This document shows positions 1 through 4,750 of a DNA stretch of 8,366 bases, one piece after another (within the stretch, counting starts at the first letter, position 1; each line of letters begins with the position of its first letter). The translations under genes and the position numbers were made by a program. The stretch is from Solirubrobacterales bacterium (GTDB lineage Bacteria; Actinomycetota; Thermoleophilia; Solirubrobacterales; Solirubrobacteraceae). The stretch covers positions 1 to 8,366 of the forward strand of contig WQXW01000062.1 in the NCBI GenBank assembly GCA_009781575.1, in the 5' to 3' direction. The notes below the pieces were generated by a model. That model was not told where the DNA came from. It worked only from the letters and a program-made list of their open reading frames with translations, and did no database searches.

Positions 1-40
1 ATCAAACTGATCAGTGTGGCGAGCGAATTGGCGAAACCCA

Positions 41-61
41 CCCGTCGCCTCGGCGTTCGGG
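41..61 (-). terminator. Possible weak terminator hairpin downstream of the permease
   Basis: CCCG (41-44) and CGCC (46-49) can pair with GGCG (52-55) and CGGG (58-61), giving an interrupted GC-rich stem about 40 bp beyond the permease stop codon. On the minus strand the stem is followed by TGGGTTTCGC, which has only a short T run, so this would be a poor intrinsic terminator. GC-rich genomes form such stems by chance. Nothing else is seen in 1-97 apart from a 10-bp perfect palindrome at 6-15. Confidence 0.2.
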
Positions 62-97
62 CGGGCCGTGTGGGCGTCCAGCGCCGGGTGCGGCCGA

Positions 98-1621
98 TCA
101 CCCGCCGGGTGGCGGATCCGGCGCCCCCGCCATCTTCCACGCCGGCCTGCGCAGCCGGTCCATGAGCAGCGGCGGGAGGATCCCGATCGCCAGCAGCCCG
201 CCGAGGATCAGCAGCGCGTACGCGACGGGGCTCTGGTGGCCCAGCTGCGAGGGCGGCACAAAGCCGATCGCGAACGCGGCCACCGAGGAGAGGCCGCCCA
301 GCACGCACAGCGGGCCCAGCCAGCGAGCGCGGTATCCACGCGGGTGGTCCGGTTGCGTGCGCCGCAGCCGCACCGCGGCGACGAACATGAGCACGTACAT
401 GACCAGGTACACCTGGGTGGCCATCGCGGTGAAGATCCAGTACGCGCGGGAGATCGTCGGGATGAACGCGTACAGCAGCGCGATGATCGTGATCACCACA
501 CCCTGGGCCGTGAGGATGTGGAGCTCGATGCCCTGATCGTTGAGCTTCTGAAAGTAGGGCGGCAGATAGCCCTGCTCGCGCCCGATCCGCAGCAGCCCCT
601 CGGAGGGGCCGTCCAGCCAGGCCAGCATCCCCGCGAGCGCCCCCGCGGCCAGCGCGATCGCGATCAACGGCACCGCGAAGGAGATGCCGAAGTGCGTGAG
701 CAGGCCGTCGAAGGCCTGCATCACGCCCGCGGTGAGGCTGATCTGGCCCGACGGGATCACCCACGCGATCGCCAGCGTGGGGAGGATGAACACCGCCAGC
801 ACCAGACCCATGGCCAGGAAGATCGCTCGCGGATACTCCCGGCCCGGGCTGCGGAGCTCGTCGACGTGCACCGCGCTGACCTCTATGCCGGCGTAGGTGA
901 AGAAGCTGTTGACCACCAGCACGATGCTCGCCAGGCCGTGCCACGGCGGCACGATGTGGTGAACATTCATCGGCGCCGCCGAGGGGTTGCCCTGAATCAG
1001 GTAGATCACACCGAGCACCACGAGGATCGCGCCCGGGATCAACGTCCCGATCAACGTCCCGCTGGAGGATAGGCGCGCGACCATCGGCGCGCCTCGCGAG
1101 GACACCAGCACACCGCCCCAGAACAGCACGATGATGATCGCGGCGGTGTACACGCCGTTGCCGGCCAGGCGCCGATCGATCACGTAGGCAAGCGTGCTGC
1201 CCACATATCCGAGCAGCGCGGGGTAGTAGAAGATCGTTTGAGAGAACTGACACCAGACCGCCAGCAGTCCCAACGGCGCGGAGGTGCCCTCGCGCACCCA
1301 GTTGTACACCCCTCCCTGCCAGCCCGAGGCCAGCTCCGCGGCGACGAGCGACACCGGCACGAGGAACGCGAACGCCGGCACCACGTACAGGAACACCGAC
1401 GGCAGGCCGAACACGGCGGTTGCGGGCGCCGACCCGAGATAGCCCACGGTGCCCACCGTCATCATCGCCAGCGCGGTCCAGGAGATGAAGCGCCGAGTCG
1501 TCGGGCGCGCCACCGCGGCGGGCCGTGCGCCCCGCCGCGCGAGCCGGCCCGCCCCGGCCCTGGGATCGCGCCGCGTTCGCACCCACACGCGCCGCAGCGT
1601 AAACCAACAGTCGCGATCCAA
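98..1621 (-). CDS. APC-superfamily amino acid permease, glutamate:GABA antiporter-like
   Basis: This is an inner-membrane amino-acid transporter of up to 507 residues, with about 12 hydrophobic segments from residue 46 to 488. Motifs fitting the GadC branch of the APC superfamily are the first helix region with SAPATAVFGLPS (64-75), AAELASGWQGGVYNWVRE (94-111), the TM6-type FTYAGIEVSAVHVDELRSPG (241-260) with REYPRA following, and GPSEGLLRIGREQGYLPPYF (338-357). The last matches the loop after TM8 in glutamate:GABA antiporters. The C-terminal tail after residue 488 is short, so the autoinhibitory C-plug of E. coli GadC is not present. The substrate is inferred from family resemblance only. 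The TTG start at 1621 is the most upstream possible one (in-frame stop at 1643-1645) and has no good ribosome site. GTG codons at 1588 or 1582, or the one at residue 37, could be the true start, because residues 1-42 are Arg-rich and not conserved-looking. It is transcribed away from the encapsulin operon, with no decarboxylase beside it. Confidence 0.85.
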   Translation of the reverse strand: MDRDCWFTLRRVWVRTRRDPRAGAGRLARRGARPAAVARPTTRRFISWTALAMMTVGTVGYLGSAPATAVFGLPSVFLYVVPAFAFLVPVSLVAAELASGWQGGVYNWVREGTSAPLGLLAVWCQFSQTIFYYPALLGYVGSTLAYVIDRRLAGNGVYTAAIIIVLFWGGVLVSSRGAPMVARLSSSGTLIGTLIPGAILVVLGVIYLIQGNPSAAPMNVHHIVPPWHGLASIVLVVNSFFTYAGIEVSAVHVDELRSPGREYPRAIFLAMGLVLAVFILPTLAIAWVIPSGQISLTAGVMQAFDGLLTHFGISFAVPLIAIALAAGALAGMLAWLDGPSEGLLRIGREQGYLPPYFQKLNDQGIELHILTAQGVVITIIALLYAFIPTISRAYWIFTAMATQVYLVMYVLMFVAAVRLRRTQPDHPRGYRARWLGPLCVLGGLSSVAAFAIGFVPPSQLGHQSPVAYALLILGGLLAIGILPPLLMDRLRRPAWKMAGAPDPPPGG

Positions 1622-1694
1622 CTCGCGTGAATCGCGCGCCGGTCAGGCCCAGAGCGCCTCGATTGGGACCGCCCACATCGGCGATGAGCCTCTC

Positions 1695-1756
1695 GCCGGC
1701 AATCCGGAATGAAGTCGCGGGCGATCCGGAACGATACTGCGGGCGATCCGGAACGA
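1695..1756. repeat. Three 22-bp-period direct repeats (iteron-like)
   Basis: An 18-bp core occurs at 1695-1712, 1717-1734 and 1739-1756. The second and third cores are identical (GCGGGCGATCCGGAACGA); the first differs at three positions (GCCGGCAATCCGGAATGA). Each core is followed by a 4-bp spacer (AGTC, TACT), so the period is exactly 22 bp, about two helical turns, which would put all sites on one face of the DNA. The array lies 74-135 bp upstream of the permease TTG, so a regulator-binding array for the permease is the natural reading. That is inference, as no regulator gene is in the window. Confidence 0.75.
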
Positions 1757-1829
1757 CACCCCTCGGCACCCGGGAGGGGCCGGCACCGCAGGTCGGTCCC
1801 CGTGCGCGCTCGGCCCCGCATAGATGCAA

Positions 1830-1848
1830 TGAAAATGCGGCATTTTGC
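1830..1848. promoter_or_regulatory. Fur/Zur-like 7-1-7 palindrome
   Basis: AAAATGC (1832-1838), a single G, then GCATTTT (1840-1846) form a perfect 7-1-7 inverted repeat inside TGAAAATGCGGCATTTTGC. This is a conspicuously AT-rich island in a GC-rich region. The 7-1-7 form and the TGAAAATG...CATTTT arms resemble boxes bound by Fur-family metalloregulators, including Zur/FurB, in actinobacteria. Its position about 280 bp upstream of an iron-storage operon makes metal control attractive. However, the distance is long, repeat copy 1 lies between, and the divergent permease is equally close. Confidence 0.35.
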
Positions 1849-1864
1849 GGGGATCTGGCGGCCC

Positions 1865-1969
1865 CGTCGAACACGCCTGTCAGAAGCAGTGTTGGGGGAT
1901 TCAAAAAGAGGATTCGTTCCGCGCGGAACCAATCCCCAAAACAAAAAACGCAACGGCCGCTGCTCGACC
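1865..1969 (+). repeat. Interspersed nested-palindrome repeat, copy 1
   Basis: First of three same-orientation copies in the window. The 88-bp part shared by all three copies without gaps is 1869-1956. Similarity to copy 2 continues through 1972. The inner inverted repeat spans 1908-1937 (arms of 15 bp centred on CCGC/GCGG, 13 of 15 pairs). Near its edges GTCGAACA (1866-1873) and TGCTCGACC (1961-1969) form imperfect terminal inverted repeats. A-rich sequence (AAAACAAAAAACG) follows the stem on the plus strand, and a T-rich stretch follows it when read on the minus strand. No internal gene or transposase is present. Confidence 0.9.
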
Positions 1970-1990
1970 GGCACCGCTGCGCGCCAAGCG

Positions 1991-2014
1991 GGCGAGCCGG
2001 TTGGGGCGCTCGCC
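1991..2014 (+). other. Hairpin in the leader region of the encapsulin operon
   Basis: GGCGAGC (1991-1997) and GCTCGCC (2008-2014) are perfect 7-bp complementary arms around a 10-base loop, 113 bp upstream of the ferritin start codon. There is no T run after it, so it is not an intrinsic terminator in the plus direction. It could be an mRNA leader stem or a chance structure in GC-rich DNA. Confidence 0.25.
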
Positions 2015-2113
2015 GCCGGGTGCCATCGGGAGCTGCGCGAGGAGTAGCGTCCCGACCCGCGCACCGCGCGCAGCCGCCCGCGGTGGGCCCCGCGTGACCA
2101 CCCGACGACGACC

Positions 2114-2120
2114 AAGGAGA
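2114..2120 (+). promoter_or_regulatory. Strong Shine-Dalgarno site of the encapsulated ferritin
   Basis: AAGGAGA ends six bases before the ATG at 2127. It is the best ribosome-binding site in the window and decides the start of the ferritin gene over upstream in-frame codons, which lie inside the repeat and leader. A strong site fits the high cargo production that a nanocompartment needs. Confidence 0.8.
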
Positions 2121-2126
2121 TTCGCG

Positions 2127-2507
2127 ATGGGCTTCGACCAGTACCACGAGCCACCCGAGGAGCTCCCCCAGCCGACGCGCACGTTCGCGCGCCTGTGCGC
2201 CTCGCTGACCGAGGAGGCCGAAGCGATCGGGTGGTATCAGCAGCGGCTCGCGGTGGAGACCGACCCCGAGGCGCTGGCGATCATGCGCGACGCCCAGGGG
2301 GAGGAGTTCAAGCACTTCTCCATGGACCTCGAGTTTCTGCTGCGTCGCACCCCCGCGTGGCGCGAGATCGCGCAGGGGATCCTCTTCCAGGAGGGCGACA
2401 TCGTGGAGCGCGGCGAGGAGGCCGAGGCGGAGACCTTCGAGGGCGGGCCCGCCGACGGCGGCGACGGATCGCTCGGGATCCGCAGCCTGCGGGGGGTGGC
2501 GCGATGA
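2127..2507 (+). CDS. Encapsulated ferritin (EncFtn), encapsulin cargo protein
   Basis: A 126-residue half-ferritin that oxidises Fe(II) and works inside an encapsulin shell. The ferroxidase motifs are EEAEAIGWYQQR (29-40) and EEFKH (59-63). Aligned by eye to Rhodospirillum rubrum EncFtn, E30, E60 and H63 match its metal ligands E32, E62 and H65, and W36-Y37 match W38-Y39. Two helices (about 17-43 and 47-73) and a third short helix (about 76-92) fit the family, in which the catalytic site forms between subunits of a decameric ring. After an acidic, Gly-rich linker (94-113) the protein ends in DGSLGIRSLRG (113-123), a classic cargo-loading peptide that docks to the inner shell wall. The stop codon overlaps the encapsulin start (ATGA, 2504-2507), implying coupled translation. 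The start is fixed by AAGGAGA. Iron-dependent control is likely but not proven by a clear box next to the promoter. Confidence 0.95.
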   Translation: MGFDQYHEPPEELPQPTRTFARLCASLTEEAEAIGWYQQRLAVETDPEALAIMRDAQGEEFKHFSMDLEFLLRRTPAWREIAQGILFQEGDIVERGEEAEAETFEGGPADGGDGSLGIRSLRGVAR

Positions 2508-3304
2508 ACCACCTGCTCCGCTCCCACGCTCCGATCAGCGACGCCGGCTGGGAGCTGCTCGACCAGGAGGCGCGCCAGCGGCTGGCGCCCGCGCTCGGCG
2601 CGCGCAAGCTGGTCGACTTCTCCGGCCCACACGGGTGGGAGCACTCCGCCACGAACCTCGGGCGCACCACTCCGTTCGAGTCCAGCCCCGCGCATGGCGT
2701 GTCCGCGCTGAAGCGGACCGTGTTGCCGCTGATCGAGGCTCGTGCGGATTTTGCGCTGCCCCGCGGCGAACTGCGCGACGCCGACCGCGGCGCCGACGAC
2801 GCCGACCTCGCCGAGCTCGACCGGGCCGCGCACCAGATCGCGATGGCCGAGAACATCGCAGTGTTCCACGGCTGGGCCGGCGCCACTGTCGGTATCGCCG
2901 AGGCCTCCACCCACGACGCCGGGAAGCTCGGCGACGCCCCCGACGCCTATCCGCGTGCGGTTGCCGGCGCCGTAGAGCAGCTGCTGTGCAGTGGAATCAC
3001 GGGGCCCTACGGGCTCGCGCTCGGGCGCGAGCAGTATCGCAAGGTCGTCGAGACCGCCGAGCACGGCGGCCACCTGCTGCTCGACCACCTGCGCCGGATC
3101 CTCGACGGGCCGATCGTGTGGGCGCCAGGCGTCAGGGGTGCGGTCGTACTCAGCCTGCGCGGCGGCGACTTCATCTTCGACTGCGGTCAGGACCTCGCGA
3201 TCGGCTACGACTCGCACGACCCCGAGCTCGTGCGGCTCTACATCGAGGAGAGCTTCTCCTTTCACGTCGCCACGCCCGAGGCGGCGGTCGCGCTGGAGTC
3301 GTAG
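2504..3304 (+). CDS. Family 1 encapsulin shell protein (linocin M18/CFP29 type)
   Basis: A 266-residue HK97-fold shell protein that self-assembles into a cytoplasmic nanocompartment, here to package the ferritin encoded just upstream. Hallmarks are VDFSGPHGWEHSATNLGR (37-54), a linocin-family signature; ADFALPRGEL (81-90) followed by ADRGADDADL (93-102); the segment with ENIAVFHG (116-123); GPYGLALG (167-174); WAPGVRGAVVLSLRGGDF (206-223); GQDLAIGY (228-235); and the end EESFSFHVATPEAAVAL (248-264). Length matches the usual 260-270 residues, and the end falls where family members end. At the position of the flavin-stacking Trp of the Thermotoga maritima shell there is Gly (residue 88), so that flavin site is probably absent, as in linocin-type shells. 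The ATG overlaps the ferritin stop, and GGGGGTGG (2492-2499) just upstream can serve as ribosome site. In-frame codons continue after the TAG to a TGA at 3374 inside repeat copy 2. Confidence 0.96.
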   Translation: MNHLLRSHAPISDAGWELLDQEARQRLAPALGARKLVDFSGPHGWEHSATNLGRTTPFESSPAHGVSALKRTVLPLIEARADFALPRGELRDADRGADDADLAELDRAAHQIAMAENIAVFHGWAGATVGIAEASTHDAGKLGDAPDAYPRAVAGAVEQLLCSGITGPYGLALGREQYRKVVETAEHGGHLLLDHLRRILDGPIVWAPGVRGAVVLSLRGGDFIFDCGQDLAIGYDSHDPELVRLYIEESFSFHVATPEAAVALES

Positions 3305-3360
3305 GTCGCGCTGCAGTTCCTGGGTCGCGCTGGAGTCCCTCGGTCGTCGGTCGCGCTGGT
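3286..3360 (+). repeat. Degenerate short tandem repeat at the end of the encapsulin gene
   Basis: GGTCGCGCTG-type units begin at 3286, 3304, 3323 and 3349. The forms are GGTCGCGCTGGAGTC, GGTCGCGCTGCAGTTCC, GGTCGCGCTGGAGTCCC and GGTCGCGCTGGTGAAC. The first unit is the last coding part of the encapsulin gene, the second starts at the last base of its stop codon, and the fourth runs into interspersed repeat copy 2. Spacings are 18, 19 and 26 bp. This looks like local duplication of the gene's 3' end, perhaps by replication slippage. Confidence 0.7.
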
Positions 3361-3461
3361 GAACACGTCTGTCTGAGGGGCCGTTGGGGGATTTGAAAAG
3401 AGGATTCGTTCCGCGCGGAAGGAATCCGCAAAACAAAATACGCAACGGCCGCTGTTCGACC
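3357..3461 (+). repeat. Interspersed nested-palindrome repeat, copy 2
   Basis: The common 88-bp core is 3361-3448, differing from copy 1 at about 13 positions with no gap. The inner palindrome is 3400-3429 (13 of 15 pairs). A second, outer stem is perfect here: GGCCGTTG (3379-3386) pairs with CAACGGCC (3443-3450). The right end TGTTCGACC (3453-3461) is the exact complement of the left end GGTCGAACA seen in copy 3. This copy sits between the convergent encapsulin and LtrA genes. In the minus direction its hairpin is followed by CTTTTC, so it could act as terminator for the LtrA transcript and as a block to convergent transcription. Confidence 0.92.
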
Positions 3462-3524
3462 GGCGCTCGACCGGCGCCGCTCGAGCTGATCGAGGTCCCG
3501 CCAGACGGCGAGCGCGAGATCGAA

Positions 3525-4703
3525 CTACTCGGACCCGAGGTGGCGGATGCGCGCGCGACTCTCGTTGTAGCGCACGAGCTCGAAGGCGATCAGGCCGCAC
3601 GCCGCGCACGCGACCAGCGCGATCGCCACCAGCGCCGGCACCGCGCGCGCCGCGGGGATGAGCGCCACCAGGATCGCCGCCACCACGATTCGCGGGCGGT
3701 TGAAGCTGCCGATGTTGCGCCGCTTGAGCGCGCTCAGTGACAGCAGGTAGAGCGCGATCCCGCCACAGAGCGCGGTTGCCCCCACCGCCCCGAGATGAGT
3801 GTCGAGGTGGATCAGCGCCCGCTTCACCCCAATTGCGAAGAGCACGATGCCCGCCACCATCGGCAGGTGCAGGAAGGTGAAGGAGTCGCGCGCGATCAGC
3901 GCCTGTTCGCGCTCGTCGGCCGTTTGCAGCCGGCGCTCGGCCACGAGCGCGACCACGTCGAAGTACGCCCACCACAGCGCCGCCGCGACCGCGATGCCGA
4001 GCAGAGCGCCCACGATCACGCGCGCGCCGAGCGGGATCCTGCTGGCGCCCACTCCGAGCGAGACGATCGACTCGCCCAGCGCGATGATGATGATCAGTCC
4101 GTGGCGCTCCGCGAAGTGGCTGGGGTTGATCCGCCAGCCCTCCACGCCGCGCGCGACGATGCCGCCGTAGTCGACCCCCAGCGCGGCGACCCAGCAGACC
4201 GCCCGCGCGGTGCCCGATGAGAGCGCACCCGCCAGCACGAGCAGCGCCGCCGCCGGCAGCATGGTCGAGGAGAGCCGCCCCACCACGCTCGCCAAGGTCG
4301 TGTCGTGCTGGGCGCGCGCCACGAGTGTGTAGGTGCCGATGTGCGCCAGCCGCACGACGAAATAGGCCACGCCGAAGATGAGCGCGTCCGCGCCGAACGC
4401 GTGTGGCACCGCGAGGGAGACGATCAGCATCGCCGCCATCGCGCCCAGCAGCATCACGCGCACGAGCTCCTGCTCGGCGTCCGCTGTGTTACCGAGCCAC
4501 GCGTAGCAGGACCACGCGAACCAGACCACCGCCAGGATCGCCATCCCCTCCAGCAGGCGCGTCCACGTTGGGCTGGACGCCACGAACGTGCTCACCTGGG
4601 TGATCGCGAACACGAACACCAGGTCGAAGAAGAGCTCCAGCGAGGTGACCCGCTTGCGGTCCTCCACCGGCGCCTCGAGCAGCTTGGGGTCGGCTGCGCG
4701 CAA
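3525..4703 (-). CDS. LtrA family (low temperature requirement A) membrane protein
   Basis: A polytopic membrane protein of up to 392 residues. The LtrA family is named from a Listeria gene linked to growth at low temperature; its biochemical role is not established. Family signatures are SLELFFDLVFVFAITQVS (21-38) in the first membrane helix, WFAWSCYAWLGNTAD (61-75), HFAERHGLIIIIALGESIVS (196-215) with the conserved ER and LGES residues, and RDSFTFLHLPMVAGIVLFAIG (272-292, read in two parts: RDSFTFLHL and PMVAGIVLFAIG). About 10-11 hydrophobic segments run to residue 378. The most upstream start is TTG at 4703 (in-frame stop at 4710-4712). The GTG at 4667-4665, preceded by GAGG five bases upstream, would remove 12 residues and is a good alternative. 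It is convergent with the encapsulin gene and divergent from the fusion gene, so it is probably its own transcription unit. Confidence 0.9.
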   Translation of the reverse strand: MRAADPKLLEAPVEDRKRVTSLELFFDLVFVFAITQVSTFVASSPTWTRLLEGMAILAVVWFAWSCYAWLGNTADAEQELVRVMLLGAMAAMLIVSLAVPHAFGADALIFGVAYFVVRLAHIGTYTLVARAQHDTTLASVVGRLSSTMLPAAALLVLAGALSSGTARAVCWVAALGVDYGGIVARGVEGWRINPSHFAERHGLIIIIALGESIVSLGVGASRIPLGARVIVGALLGIAVAAALWWAYFDVVALVAERRLQTADEREQALIARDSFTFLHLPMVAGIVLFAIGVKRALIHLDTHLGAVGATALCGGIALYLLSLSALKRRNIGSFNRPRIVVAAILVALIPAARAVPALVAIALVACAACGLIAFELVRYNESRARIRHLGSE

Positions 4704-4750
4704 GGAAGCCTAGACTACGCTCACGCCAAGCACTCGGGACGGGAGCGCAC
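4704..4750. promoter_or_regulatory. Compact divergent promoter region between LtrA and the fusion gene
   Basis: Only 47 bp separate the two outward-reading start codons. Overlapping TANNNT-type -10 candidates are present on both strands: TAGACT at 4711-4716 for the plus strand and TAGTCT at 4717-4712 for the minus strand. The latter is eight bases before the TTG, as in leaderless transcripts. No convincing -35 hexamer is seen for either. GGGAG (4741-4745), five bases before the ATG at 4751, is a modest ribosome site. Confidence 0.35.

Larger units (their letters stand above)
1622..2126. other. 505-bp intergenic region between divergent permease and encapsulin operon
   Basis: No convincing gene is seen here. 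Open frames on both strands translate to Arg/Pro/Gly-rich sequence with no domain and run straight through the repeats. The region holds a three-unit 22-bp direct repeat (1695-1756), a 7-1-7 palindrome (1830-1848), interspersed repeat copy 1 (about 1865-1969), a small hairpin (1991-2014) and the ribosome site of the encapsulated ferritin. It must carry the promoters of both divergent transcription units, but no clear -35/-10 pair could be identified. Confidence 0.7.

Noticed and set aside
14..1072. A 352-codon plus-strand frame opposite the permease
   Set aside because: Its translation is Arg/His/Gln/Asp-rich with no fold signature. The minus strand encodes a clear membrane transporter over the same bases.
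1695..1756. A CRISPR array
   Set aside because: The spacing between cores is only 4 bp, there are three units, and no cas gene is present.
1627..2097. Small plus- or minus-strand genes in the permease-encapsulin gap
   Set aside because: The frames run through the repeats and palindromes, have no ribosome site and no domain, and show several equally long overlapping alternatives, as expected by chance at this GC content.
2195..2503. A longer version of encapsulin beginning at 2195
   Set aside because: The added residues are the ferritin gene read in the wrong frame. The family start Met-Asn-His at 2504 overlaps the ferritin stop and gives the usual length.
2237..3445. A 402-codon minus-strand frame opposite the ferritin-encapsulin operon
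   Set aside because: It is low in complexity, shows no domain, and starts inside the interspersed repeat. The plus-strand genes have strong family signatures.
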